A stretch of DNA of 64,000 nucleotides from Cranoglanis bouderius (taxonomy: Eukaryota > Chordata > Actinopteri > Siluriformes > Cranoglanididae). A model generated the notes under the pieces. The model did no database searches. It saw nothing but the letters and a program-made list of their open reading frames with translations, and was not told the origin of the DNA. This document shows positions 11,315-23,216 of the stretch, piece after piece (position 1 is the stretch's first letter; each line of letters opens with the position of its first letter). Both the position numbers and the translations under genes were made by a program. The stretch lies in assembly GCA_023630585.1 (NCBI GenBank), contig CM042558.1, forward strand, positions 16,563,300-16,627,299, read 5' to 3'.

Positions 11315-12370
11315 TATAATCGTGCTGGAAATAAAATTATGATTATTAACTTATGCTTAGCACATTGTGTGGAAAAATATACTATATCTTGTAATAGATG
11401 GTTTATAATAAGCATGGTGTCTGAACGAGTGTGCTAGGCGGACCAGGGTGTGTGAAAATGACACAAAAAACACACACGCTGGCTGTTTCTCAATCTAGAT
11501 TTGAAAATTTCTCTTATTCCAGCATGCTGTTAAGGAGCCGTGCCGGACAGATTCTAGATGCCGTCACTATTAGAGTGTTGATGCAGTCGACTCCCTGTCG
11601 TGAACGTGCTGTTACACACCTAGCCTGCGAACAGGAAATGAAAAGCGACTGGCAGCAGCGGCGCTGAGATCAGACTGCTGATTAACATGCTAATCAGAGA
11701 CAACCAGCGAGCGGGGTGGGTTTTTTCTTTCTCCTAGCCACAACTGCTAGAGATGGCATGCTAATGCTAGCAGGCTAGTTCTAGCTGAGGACTAGCAACT
11801 GTTTAAGTTAAAATTTCAAAATTCTAGATTTTTCAACCTGAAATTTGTCGTTTACAATTTCAAACTCTACACCAATCTTTTATCTTTAAGCAACCTGTTT
11901 TTTTTTATGTTAACGTAGACTTACATTTGTGTCTCTATAGCTAGCCCATGTGCTAAAGTCACATTTCATAACAATTCCGTTCGGTATCACCGTGTCAAAA
12001 TCTTTTGGCTGAACATTAACAGAGGTGATGCTAGCACGGACAAAATGCAACTGTTTAGGGTATTAGCATCTTCTCAGTAGAACTAGGTAAAATAGAGATG
12101 ATAAAAAATAAATAAATGTAGGTCAGATCACTGCTGGGAGAGACGATCTACATACTTTAATGAACGTTTGATGTCAGTTGATTAGAAAAAAGGATAAAAT
12201 TTGCAACATCGGTGGCTCAACGTTATATTTTTACAGTATCACAGTAATATTTGTAAAACAGGTAGGCTACATTATCCAGTTTCTCATTCCCCAGCCCAGG
12301 TGTTTTTCATGACTGAATGGAAAGCTAGTGTAAACATTTCCGTAGCGCAATGAAACGGATTAACTTGCAA
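11315..12370. other. Unique AT-rich sequence
   Basis: No coding exon, transposon end or tandem repeat recognised. Confidence 0.45.
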
Positions 12371-12390
12371 GGGGGGGGGGGGGGGGGGGG
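12371..12390. repeat. Poly-G tract (G20)
   Basis: Twenty uninterrupted G on the plus strand. Confidence 0.97.
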
Positions 12391-12592
12391 AATGGAAAAA
12401 CGATTATTTGAATCATTTGTGTGTGCAAACTGATTCATCTGAGAGCCACTTAAAAGAGTCATTGAAACATGATTCGGAGAAATGAATCACACAAAGCTAC
12501 ATGTCAAATCCTGAGGTTTCTAAGCATCACTCTGTGTGTAGGTTTGTTGATATTGAAATGCACAGAGCTAACAGAGTGCGTGCACGTGCATG

Positions 12593-12602
<10 letters not shown>

Positions 12603-12676
<74 letters not shown>
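12603..12676. repeat. (CA)37 microsatellite
   Basis: Seventy-four bp of CA preceded by a CACGCGCG transition. Confidence 0.98.
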
Positions 12677-12681
<5 letters not shown>

Positions 12682-13263
12682 AACCAGCAGTGCTGGGTTT
12701 GATTTGCTCTTGCCGCTCGGCCACAGAGCACTATTGTTCAGGTGACATCTGGAGCTGATCACGGCTCACACACCCTGCCCCTTCGTCATTCCATCACACA
12801 CACACACACACACACACGCGCGCGCTTCCACACATGCACACCCATGCAGGAATAACAAAGCCTTGGCCCTAATAAAACTGCACACAATAGCCACAGGATA
12901 AATTGGATTGAGGCACCAAAAAAAAAAAAAAAAAAGCCACAACACGAAGCCATCTGTCTTTCAGCCTTTCGTGTGACTCCAGCACTCTGTCGATCCCTTC
13001 ATCAACCCAACCCCCCAACCACCTCACGCCCAGTCACCCCCCAGATCCCCCTCCCAGACCACGGCCATGCCTTTAGCCTATATTCTGCTTTCGCTCGCAC
13101 AAATTAGCTGCATTTCATTATGGGGGGGGAAAAAAGAAGCAGGAAAATGAAACTTGCCTCTGTGCAGAGAAAGATGGAGGCTGTGCTAAAGACGGAGTAT
13201 TAATCCGGTGTGCTGGAGACGGATCAGCGGCAACCTGAGTGGCGAGACAGACTGCCGAGAGTC

Positions 13264-13319
13264 GAGAGAGAGAGGGAGAGAGGGAGAGGGAGAGAGAGAG
13301 AGAGAGAGGAGGGAGGAGA
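13264..13319. repeat. (GA)n-rich tract
   Basis: GA dinucleotides with GGGA interruptions. Confidence 0.9.
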
Positions 13320-13407
13320 CGGCCAGAGGAAGGGTTTCAAAGGTGAAGGCTGTACTGTCGTGTCATGATGCTCAATTGACCAGCTGAGAGAAGACCTGCT
13401 GCTCCCA

Positions 13408-13413
<6 letters not shown>

Positions 13414-13448
<35 letters not shown>
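13414..13448. repeat. (AC)n microsatellite
   Basis: About 17 AC units. Confidence 0.95.
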
Positions 13449-14208
13449 ACACATAAGTACTATATACTGTATAGTAGTGGACAAAATAAATTTCATGGCA
13501 CTGCTCTCATTTGTGCACATAGGGACCCTACGGAGTGGATGAGCACCTGTTCACATCCTATAAGGAACGCCAGAGAAAAGGGGAAGAAAGAATGACAGGA
13601 AAAACAGCAGCTAAGCTCAAACCAATGGAGAAAAATGCATAAACACACACACACACACAGGATTTTAAAAAAAGAAAGAGAAAAAGAATAAGACAGCTAA
13701 AAAAGAGAAGGAGAGAAAGAGAGTGTATTCATGGCAACCATCTTGTTTCTCACAAACACACAGCTGCTCTTTCTTAAAGGGACAGCGTCATATTTTTAAT
13801 CGCCACCATTTCTCTGTTTGGGTGTGAATATCACTTCATGAATCTGTTGTGAAGCCCGAACGTGACCATTCGCACTAACGTCAAGAAAAATCAAACCCGA
13901 GACAATTTACTTTTTTTTTTTTTTTTTTTTCTTACGCAAAACTTCCTGAAAAGTTCCAGCTTGGAACAGATCGAAGATACAAATGTTCTCACACAGCAGT
14001 GAGAGTTGACCTGCTCCAGGGTCACGCATCCTAATTGTCACCCTTGGCCTGCTGTCGTCACCCTCCTCTTACTCACACACTCACACACACACACACACAC
14101 ACACACAGCCACTGGCCACCTGGCAAGGCGACTCATGGCTCAGGCCATCAGGAAACAAAGAGGCAGCTGCATCCGAATGCACACTCATGCTTCACCATGA
14201 GTGACCCT

Positions 14209-14211
<3 letters not shown>

Positions 14212-14254
<43 letters not shown>
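14212..14254. repeat. (AC)n microsatellite
   Basis: About 21 AC units; a second run lies at 14082-14107. Confidence 0.95.
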
Positions 14255-14255
<1 letters not shown>

Positions 14256-14756
14256 CTGCCCGACGTTGCCAGATACAGGACCAATTTCTTACATTAAGAG
14301 GACTGATTCAGGGTCAATGTTCCCTCGTTTACACACCAATGACCGTCACTATACACTCCAGTATAGCTGACTCTAAATCAGCCAGGTTTGCTGTACATAT
14401 AGCCCAGATTTAAGGTCTGGAGTGACAGATTGGATTTTCTGATCTCCCATGAGTCCGTGTCTCCCCTCCAGCTTGCCCAGCTGTCTCCTGTCCATCAATC
14501 ACACGCACGTTATCCAATAAGCTGAAAGAGCGAGTGCTTTTGTTCACAGTGCTGCGCACTGGCGGGAGGAAAACAGATGGGAGTGTCCTGGAATCCGTTC
14601 ATGAACTCGGACACGCCCTTATAACATTTGAGTAGCACACAGACCTCAAAGTTAGTTTTGAGAAAAATTTGATATTAAAAAAAAAAAAAAAAAAGTTGTG
14701 AAGATACATGTGCATATCTAAGTTTTAATGATTTCCTTCTTCCTACTCGAAGAGGC

Positions 14757-15715
14757 TCATACATGGACACATTTCCCATCTATGGCTTTTAAGGCACACC
14801 CATTCATTCATATAAACTCTCAAAGACACACCCACATTTCTTTATATAAACTCAAAGACACACCCACATTTCTTTATATAAACTCAAAGACACACCCACA
14901 TTTCTTTATATAAACTCAAAGACACACCCACATTTCGTTATATAAACTCAAAGACACACCCACATTTCGTTATATAAACTCAAAGACACACCCACATTTC
15001 TTTATATAAACACAGACACATTCACATTTCCATATACAAATTCATATGCCCAGATTTCTACATATTGACTCTATGACACGCCTACATTTCTACATACAGT
15101 ATAAACTAAGATATGCCCACATTTCCATATATGGATTCAGGCACACCCACATTCCCATATATCGACTCAATGACACACCTACATTTCTGCATACAGTATA
15201 AATTAAGAAATGCCCACATTTCCATATATGGACTCAGGCACACCCACATTCGGGCATTTATGAACCCTAAGACACCTACGTTTCCGCATATGAACTTCAA
15301 CAAGCCCGTATTTCCATATATGATCTCAGGCACACCCATATTTTCTTATTTAAACACAAAGACACACCCACATTTCTTTATATAAACTCAAAGACGCACG
15401 CACATTTCCTGCATATGAATTTAGACAAGCCCGTATTTCCATACAGGAGCTCAAAGACACACCCACATTTCCTGCATATAAATGTAGACCCGCCCACATT
15501 TCTATACATAAATTCTTATACGGCCACATTTCCGTACACAACTCAGACACCCCCCCATTTCTGTGTATGCGCTTAGACACGCCCACATTTCCGTATATGA
15601 ACTCAGACATTTTCATACGTAAACTCGGTGACACCATATTTTCGTACATGAACTCAGACACACTTTTTGTCTGCACGTGAACTTGGACACGCCCACTGCT
15701 CTACGTAATGTAGAC
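14757..15715. repeat. 32-bp minisatellite with a long degenerate tail
   Basis: Six near-identical units recur exactly every 32 bp (CAAAGACACACCCACATTTC at 14821, 14853, 14885, 14917, 14949, 14981). Up to about 15715 the unit decays but keeps CACCCACATTTCNNTATAT and TGAACTCAGACAC. An inner dimer-like block recurs at 15109-15180 and 15207-15247. Long open frames on either strand reflect the repeat. The core AAAGACACACCCAC is shared with the array at 18140-18400. Confidence 0.93.
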
Positions 15716-16172
15716 TTATCGGTAGTCGCAGTCGTCTACTGATTTGTGTACGATACATGCTGTTAAGAACCGGTGCATCCTCATCATCGACTGAATCAAA
15801 TGGACTGAATCATCAACTTGAATCAAACTGACTGAATCGAATCGGTGAATCTTTAATCTGATAGCTTTTATGTAATTTTGCAGGGGGAAAAAAATAAATA
15901 ATAATCTACAGTGTGCCAAGAGAATTTCTCATAAATATACAGCTGAATCCTTGACACACTGGGAGGAAATCTAGAGTGATCAACCTGATCGAAATTAAAT
16001 TTGAAAAAAAGCTATTGATGGACTGAATATGAAGTGAAGAGAACAGCTGTCAGATCTACAGGATCAACACACACTCGGTATATGATGACACATAAATCAC
16101 TGAACCTCTTAACAGAACATCGCCGCCACCCACTCAAACACTGTGTGAATTCCACAGCATGTCCTCAATGAG

Positions 16173-16215
<43 letters not shown>
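16173..16215. repeat. (CA)n microsatellite
   Basis: About 21 CA units, 280 bp from the exon donor; another CA run lies at 16307-16335. Confidence 0.95.
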
Positions 16216-16217
<2 letters not shown>

Positions 16218-16304
16218 TGTCCTCCCACATATAATACTCTGGTACACACACTGACAGCATGGCAGTGACCGCTCACTACACAAGCTTCTGCTGGCTGAAA
16301 ACGT

Positions 16305-16337
<33 letters not shown>

Positions 16338-16492
16338 AAGCCTTCTTTTGTTATTATGCCTATAACAAATCAGTGACACAAATGATGGCAAAATTTTGAT
16401 GGCATAAAGTCTGTTCAGTTTCTGGGTGAACAGACAGAAGATCTGTAGATGAAAGAGAGAAGGAGAAGAAGGAGAGGAGGAGGATGACTCAC

Positions 16493-16609
16493 AAGGCACA
16501 GCATGGCGGTAGAGGTTATCCCGTATGGTCTGCTGGAGCTTGTGGTCTTCTGAAGATTTCTGAAACCTCTGGCTCAGGTACTGCTTGAGGTCCTTATTCA
16601 GCTTATTTC
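16493..16609 (-). CDS. magi1: Internal coding exon of a MAGI-family scaffold (MAGI1-like)
   Basis: Read on the minus strand, a pyrimidine-rich tract ends in CTCCTCAG (acceptor AG at 16611-16610). The exon is 117 bp, two bases plus 38 codons plus one base (phase 1 at both ends), and is followed by the donor GTGAGT (16492-16487). The peptide begins NKLNKDLKQY, continues LSQRFQKSSEDHK and ends LQQTIRDNLYRHAVP; the last base T would join GT of the next exon to give the Cys of the family's VPCTTR. This is the MAGI segment that links the N-terminal PDZ domain to the start of the guanylate-kinase-like domain. RHAVP matches MAGI1, whereas MAGI2 and MAGI3 have LRT-type residues there (recalled from known family sequences). 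MAGI proteins are multi-PDZ/WW scaffolds at cell junctions and synapses. Exon length and phases fit the family and no lesion is visible. Which teleost duplicate (a or b) it is cannot be told from one exon. Confidence 0.9.
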
Positions 16610-16764
16610 CTGAGGAGCACAGTGAGAAACAGGATGATTCAGGGTGCTGTCATTTGAAAACTTCTCAAGCAGACTGTATTTAATGTTCGTTTCTTTCCGA
16701 CCAGTAGAGCAATGAATCAGGTTACATCATTATATCCTGTTAACAGGCTTCCTGAAAAGAGTTT

Positions 16765-16870
16765 TATTTTACATTTATTGATTTGGCAGCTGCTTTTATT
16801 CTCAGTGACTTGGCAGAATGTAGTCGAGGAGCAGTCGGTGATGCGCGCCTACAAGCATAAGCTTCCACTA
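16765..16870. mobile_element. SINE tail fragment
   Basis: TTTACATTTATTGATTTGGC followed by AGCTGCTTTTATTCTCAGTGACTT, the dispersed fish motif TTTACATTTATTCATTTGGCAGACGCTTTTATCC in decayed form. The same motif opens the SINE at 37907 and the fragment at 30157. Confidence 0.5.
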
Positions 16871-17947
16871 ACTGACCGACAACAAGTGCAAGTTAGTTGA
16901 AGGAAAAACTGAAGGAGCCCAAAACTAATTAAAAGTCTTGCATGCACTTATGTACAGATAAACAGAGAGAGCTGGCGATCTACAGCGACAGGAGACGGAG
17001 CAATCGATAGAGATGCAACCATGAGGCAAACGTTGAGCGAAGTTTAATTTTATGCCAATGAGAAACCCTGAATGAATTCTTCTGAAGTGATTCAGAAGGA
17101 ATCGTTTAACTGAACAGAATCAAACGAGTCAAAAATGTAAACTCTAGCGACCGGTAAGGGGGAAAAAATCTCCGCAGGTATGAACACAGGGTAACGCATG
17201 GCAACCGAACTGACCACATCAAAAACAGCAGCACAGGACAGACCTCTTGCATCGAGAGACAGAGAATAAACATAACTACATGCCATTTGTATCAGCAAGC
17301 ACTAACTGTTTGATACAGGGAAGTGTATTTGGTTCACAGCGCTGGTGTTGGGACACGATCCGTCTGAGACAAATGACGGACGTGACTGATGATGGAAAGT
17401 CTCTGCAACCGAGGCTCATCGTTTCCACTCACCATTACCAACAGCTCATCGAATTAGCGGCACTGAAAGAAGCCGTATTTTGTATTAACCCACCTCTCAC
17501 GAGACTTCAAGCTGCACTGAATCCGTTACCATAGAAACAAGCTAGGCTTATCAGCGGGCTGACTATCCTCTTGCTTGAAGATGTGGAGTCTTTAATCGAA
17601 TGGAAGTTTTTTAGCTTTTGTCAATAAATAAATATTATTCTACAGGGCACCGAACAATTACATCAAATATCATTCAAACTGCACGGTACAAATCCCATTT
17701 CTAACTCTGATCTCATCCTAAAGAACAATCCTCCCAAATTATATTTCATATAGAACCGAATGATATGGAAATGGTCACCGATACCAATTTTAATGAGCTA
17801 AAAAAAAATTCTTCTAACATTAATTGTAGCCATAAAATTAAGCAGACACCAATATATTTAGTTCATCGTATACATTTAGCTTTATTTCATTTGGCTGAGG
17901 CTTGTATCCACTGGGACTGCTGAGGTGGTGTTACAGAAGGAAACGTA
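16871..17947. other. Unique sequence
   Basis: No coding exon or repeat recognised. Confidence 0.4.
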
Positions 17948-18084
17948 CAGGACTGTGCAAAAGTTTTAGGCACATGCAAAGAAATGCTGTAGAGCAAATA
18001 TGCCTTCAAAATAATGAAATTAAATGTTTCTACATTTTAAAACTTTAGTAAATGAAACAAAGTCAATATTTGGTGTGACAAAAA
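17948..18084 (+). mobile_element. Left end of a Tc1/mariner-type element
   Basis: Begins after TA (17946-17947) with CAGGACTGTGCAAAAGTTTT and AGGCACATGCAAAGAAATGC, then CAATATTTGGTGTGAC. This is the recurring terminal region of a fish DNA transposon. No transposase and no right end follow. Confidence 0.6.
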
Positions 18085-18139
18085 ATGACATGACGATGCA
18101 GTTTTTATAAAAGTATGCCTGCTCAGAAATGTGTGAGGG

Positions 18140-18400
18140 CATGGCTTTGAGCCATATATGGACCACTTAAAGACACACCCACCAGTCTGCAGAGTAAAGA
18201 CACGCCCAACTATCTGCAATTTAAGACACATTCACGAGTCTAAAGACACGCCCACCAACCTGCAGTCTAAAGATATGCCCACCTGTTTTCAGTCTAGTCC
18301 CACCCACCAATGTGCAGTCTAAAGACACACCCACCTGTATGCGGCCTAAAGACACACCCACCTGTTTGCTGTCTAAAGACATGCCCTCCTTTGTAAAACA
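18140..18400. repeat. 27-bp minisatellite
   Basis: About nine units; the best three recur exactly every 27 bp (AAAGACACACCCACCTGT at 18321, 18348 and 18375). The unit shares AAAGACACACCCAC with the 32-bp array at 14.8 kb. The 89-codon minus-strand open frame arises because 27 is a multiple of three. Confidence 0.9.
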
Positions 18401-20084
18401 GTCACACCCAAATTTGAAAGGAATACTACACCCATAGAGATGAAAATTCAATTGCCATGAATGGGAGACGAATGATGCCGCTTTTAACACCTAGTACTAC
18501 ACACACTTTCACACTCATGCCATTACCTGGCAGTGTGTGAGTGTCACCGCGTAAGCTACACCATAGCAGGCCATGTGAAGAATTTCCCACCCTCAGCTCG
18601 ACCATCTGCTTCTAAGACACTGATCGCTCACCCAGCAAAGAGACGCTGACGGCCAAATGGTGTTTATGTGTTAATGCCAATCCCCTGGGTGCTCACTCCA
18701 ACGCCAGCCGGCTTATTAACACACACAACACGCCTCAGACTGGAACAGTCAGGAGCTGAAATAAAGGCTCGGTTACAGACGGGAATGTGGAGCAGCCGTC
18801 CTGCTGAATCGGAGCTCCTTGATTTATGTGGAAAATATTAAAGAATGTTTTTTTTTTCTGTACAGATTAAATTCGAACTCACTGTTGGTGGTCAGTCAGA
18901 CTATTACATTAGAACACCCTAGGGCACCGAATACTGTTTTCATAACTTGGAAGTCCTTAACATCTGGTAGAACACGGGTGTGGAATGGACTCCAAAGCTT
19001 TGGAGCGATTGGAATCGGGGAATCCACCGCTGGGGACCGACTCCCAGCACCTTCGACGTGATCCGTCAGCAGGAGGGTGACTTGATGACATGACACACGA
19101 CATAAATTACAAATGTGCTGTATATTTGTCAAGGCTACAAGCGAATCGATTGAAAAAGCTTCGCTGATTGTGACGACGCCCACTCTGAACTGGAGAGCAG
19201 AGGGACATTCCTGTTTGTAACAGCTTCATCTGCCATTCTTTACCACTTTGAAAAGGAAATTACATCAGATCTCAGTGCCCTCTGGGTAATTCTGTCTACA
19301 CTCATGTTGCCTTCATCTCCCAGCCTTCTGTAGACTCATCTAACACACGCCCTTTAATCTGATAACATAATGGAATGGGGACAGGGTTTTGTCTAAAAGC
19401 AGCCAGCCAGGGCAAGTCGACAAGGAAGTGTTGAAAATTGTATTAGCACGCTGGGTACGAGTAATCTGTCTCGTGAAATCCACTCCGCAAACGATCTGCA
19501 GGGTGGAACTGCGTCTTGGATCAACACGAGGTCTGCTGGAGCGCAGGCAAAGGAGGCTGTTGCCATGGCAACACCGAGAGCCGGATCAGTAGTAAACAAA
19601 CCTGCAGGCCTTAAACCAGACGACGGAGGCTTCTGTGTCGGCTTCTTTATTTCCTTCCGCTGGCTCGTGATTCACACGCCGGGGTTTCGGGGTCAAATCT
19701 TTGTTCTCTTGTTTTGTAAAATTTTTGTTGTATAAAATCATTTATACAGATCAAATCAGAACTATATTATCATCCAAATCACGTTCGGTTCCGCCTTCAG
19801 ATACAAGGCCACGCCAACCAGAGTCCAAATGCCTCAGATGCCATATGAGCAGATCTGCTTACGTTGGGTTTTTGGCAATTGTGCGAGATTTTAGGCCATG
19901 CAGTTCTCACAACTCACAGGTCCCATAAAGCTTCCATTATTCTTAGCCTTGTAGCTTCAGTAGAGAACTAAAGAAGCACATTTCAGGCACAGATTGTAAC
20001 TATATACGGCTAAAAAGTATGACGTGTCATTACTTAATAAATACAAAATTGTAATCGTTGACGAATTTCTGTGGAATAAAACTC
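18401..20084. other. Unique sequence
   Basis: Holds no recognised exon or transposon. 18595-18790 has even base composition and no repeats, so it is a place to look for conserved non-coding sequence. Confidence 0.4.
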
Positions 20085-20245
20085 TTCATGAAGTGCTGAG
20101 GTAGGAAACGCATCCGAGGTCCTGCTGTGATTGGAAAATAATCAACTTCCGGGTGCTTACAGTAAATCTTAACCACACCTCCCTGTCGCTGATTATTTTC
20201 CTATCACGGCATGACCTCAGATGTGTTACTCCTTATTTATCTGAT
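20085..20245. mobile_element. Palindromic MITE copy
   Basis: GGAATAAAACTCTTCATGAAG, then CTGCTGTGATTGGAAAATAATCAAC and the inverted TGATTATTTTCCTATCACGG ending ATGTGTTACTCCTTAT. Same palindromic family as at 26806, 29350 and 43480. Confidence 0.65.
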
Positions 20246-20485
20246 CGTCGCTGCCTGATAAACATAACATAGTTCCAGTTTGATTTCAGCTATTTTATTT
20301 GAAAAATAAAATAAACTTTATGTAGGAATAGCAGCAGTGAACCAATTAAATATCAGACTCGAGTGATCTGAGGCACTCACTTCTAAAAAAAAAAATAAAA
20401 AAATGTGGGCCTGTAGGCTAAACCCGTCATCCTGGGAAGTACATCTTCACTCCAACTGAATGATGAACTAGTGTAGTTGACTAAC

Positions 20486-20488
<3 letters not shown>

Positions 20489-20522
<34 letters not shown>
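20489..20522. repeat. (GT)n microsatellite
   Basis: About 16 GT units. Confidence 0.95.
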
Positions 20523-20523
<1 letters not shown>

Positions 20524-22068
20524 GGAAGTCTGAGAATGCTATAAATTCAACGTTCAGAAGCCGAGTGTCTCCAGACGTCTGCTGGAATATGATACAGGCC
20601 AGGATGAAGACTCAATCACAGCCTGGACAGCACGATTCCTGGATCAGACGAGCCGTCTTCCTATAAAAGGACTATTTCCAGTGTGTGTGTTCATTTCATC
20701 TCTGTCCTGGCAGCTGAAAAAATCATCTTTTTTTTTTTTTAAAAAACCAGATTAGCTCGACGCTGGCCTCGTTTTCCACTGAATAAACCTCACAGTAATG
20801 AATGCACTCTGGATGCACTCTGTCCTACTGTACGTGTGTAATTAGGCCCAAAGAAAGAGCGAGAGAGAGACACGTACAAAGAGAGAGAGAGAGGGAGAGA
20901 ATTATTAGCTCTCCAGCTCTGAGCATGTGGGAGTGAGAAGGATTTGCTGGAAGCATTTTATATATATATATATATAGGGATGCAACAATGTGATTTTCTA
21001 CGATAAAACGCAAAAAAAAAAAGAGATCGTATTTACTAACCCCTAACTGCTTCGAACGAAACTCTTTGATACCGTTTAGGAAAGTGAGATTTTTCAATCC
21101 GGCATCGATATCTTTGGAAAGCTCGTCGTGGTGTTGGGTTCAGAAACCCGCGTACAGACGTGCACATACACAGAAATACAAGTAACCTTGAAGATTCTGA
21201 AGCTTGAGGCCAGAAAAATTGTTCAAAAGTTTTGGGAGGTTCTGCGGCCTGTGGGCGGAGCCTCTGAGGCTGAGACTATGGTGTTATAACAGTGTTTTGT
21301 TTGTTTATTTCTTACTTAAATAGACAATAAATTGCATGATTTAACCCTTTACCTCAAATGCTTGATTGACAGCCGGCATATAGGTAAGAACCTCCTACAA
21401 AACTAAGTAGTTGCATCTCTACCTAATCATAAGCTGTCCCTAATTTTACTTTCCAACAACAACTTTTTATAAATTGTGTGTGTGTGTGTGTACAAGCCTC
21501 AAGGAGATACAGAGTGTATGTATGTATATATATCCGATATGTATGTGCGTATCACACAGCTGCTGTATTGAACGCACACACACACACACACACACACTTC
21601 ACAAGAAAATCATTTACTCCTGCATTGCTTTCAGCAATTCCTCGTCATCCCCACACACACACACACACACACAGCGAGCAAAGTGTCTGTGCGCTTGTCT
21701 CTCTGTGGGCCTAATTACCTGCGTACAGTAGAACGGTGTGTTCAGTATTACTGCCGTTTATACCTCCCTCCTAGCTGTCCTGCAGAAAACCCTCTAGAGT
21801 CTTAAACACACCGCGGCGCACTACCAAGTGCACTTCAGTTCTCACAAACGCAGCAGAATAGCAGCCTGCAGTCCTCAAAATAGCCCAAAAATCTCATCCT
21901 CCGAGTGGAAAAACTTTGAGTTGCTGCTTTTTTAATATATTATATATATATTTTTTTTTTACTTGAATAACTTTGCAACCGCTTGAGATGTCAACACACT
22001 TTTAAATGAATGCCAGGCTGCAGTGAGTTACTGCGCATCAGAATTTTCTCCGGCTGGAACGAGCTCTT
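20523..22068. other. Unique sequence with microsatellites
   Basis: GA-rich 20851-20898, (TA)n 20958-20976, GT 21476-21491, CA 21574-21598 and 21651-21673. The motif TAGGGATGCAACAATGTGAT at 20976 resembles a hAT-type end but has no partner that I can see. Confidence 0.45.
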
Positions 22069-22843
22069 CATACTGTCTGTCTAATAGTAGTTGCACTAGC
22101 AGCAGTTATAGTAGTAGTTTCAGTAGTAATAATAGTAATAGTAGTTGCACTAGCAGTAGCAGCAGTTATAGTAGTAGTTTCAGTAGTAGTTTCAGTAGTA
22201 GTAATAGTAATAGTAGTTGCACTAACAGTAGAAGCAGAATTAGCAGTACTAGTAGTTTCAGTAGTAATAGTAGTTGCACTAGCAGTAGTAGAAGCTTTAG
22301 TAGTTGCAGTAGTAGTTGCAGCAGCAATAGCTGAGGTAGTAGTTTCAATAGTAGTAATAGTAGTAGTTGTAGTAATAGTAGGTGCAGCAGTCGTAGTAAT
22401 AGTTGCAGTAGCTGCACTAGCAGTTGTAGTAGTTTCAGTAGTAGTTGTAGTAGTAATAGTAGTTGCACTAGCAGTAGTAGCAGTTGTAGTTGCAGTAGTA
22501 GTTTCAGTAGTAGTAATAGTAGTAGTAACTGTAGTAGTAATAGTAGTAGTAACTGTAGTAGTAATAGTAGTAGCACTAGCAGTACCAGCAGTTGTAGTAG
22601 TTGCAGTAGAGTTTCAGTAGTAGTAGTAATAATAGTAGTTGCACTAGCAGTAGTAGCAGCATTAGCAGTAGTAGTAGTTGTAGTAATAGTAGTTGCAGCA
22701 GCAGTAGCTGCAGTAGTAGCAGTTGTAATAGGTGCAGTAGTAGTTTCAGTAGTAGTAATAGTAGTAGTAGTTGTAGTAATAGTAGTTGCAGCAGCAGTAG
22801 TAGTAGTTGCAGTAGTAGTTGCAATAGTAGCAGCAGTAGTTAA
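22069..22843. repeat. Long imperfect trinucleotide array (AGT/TGC/AAT)n
   Basis: About 770 bp of TAG/GTA-phase triplets broken at regular places by GTTGCA, GTTTCA and AATAGT. Blocks such as AGTAGTTGCACTAGCAGTAG recur many times. It yields an open frame of Ser/Cys/Asn on the plus strand and Leu-rich frames on the minus strand, which are compositional artefacts. Confidence 0.95.
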
Positions 22844-23173
22844 ATTGTAATTTTTTTTTTTTTTTAACCCTTTTCGGTGTGAAATATATATATTTTTTCA
22901 TTTATTTCGGTTTATGACCAAAAAAAATAGTCATACTGTTTCTAAGATTCATGAAACCTCAGGGTTACTGAAATTACAAAATGACTTCCACACTGTCCTT
23001 TCACATGCAGGTAAAATTTATTTGTGCTCAGTCTGACTGCTCAGGTCTCAGAGGGTTAAAGCAACAGATCTGGAGAAAATGTTTCTAGATCACACAAACA
23101 CAAAGTAAATAAATTGTGTAATATGAACAGTTACAGTAAAAGCCCAGAGAGGCATGAGTTCATTATAACACAC

Positions 23174-23216
<43 letters not shown>

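Larger units (their letters stand above)
12677..14756. other. Intron rich in CA and GA microsatellites
   Basis: CA tracts at 12795-12817, 13414-13448, 13643-13660, 14082-14107 and 14212-14254; GA-rich 13264-13319; poly-A near 12919-12935; poly-T near 13911-13930. No exon recognised. Confidence 0.55.
1..16492 (-). other. magi1: Downstream magi1 intron (3' side of the exon), partial
   Basis: This lies 3' of the exon in gene direction, starting with its donor GTGAGT. The next MAGI exon should encode TTRxPREGEVPGVDY-like sequence. I looked for its reverse complement between 1 and 16492 and did not find it, so the intron probably runs off the left edge. Confidence 0.6.

Noticed and set aside
14757..15715. 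CRISPR-like regularly spaced repeats
   Set aside because: Units are contiguous 32-mers without unique spacers, in a vertebrate genome: a minisatellite.
1..16492. Next MAGI exon (TTRxPREGEVPGVDY)
   Set aside because: Its reverse-complement pattern was searched for by eye and not found.
22023..22824. Ser/Asn-rich and Leu-rich frames of 82-136 codons
   Set aside because: Translation of a trinucleotide array; no complexity outside it.
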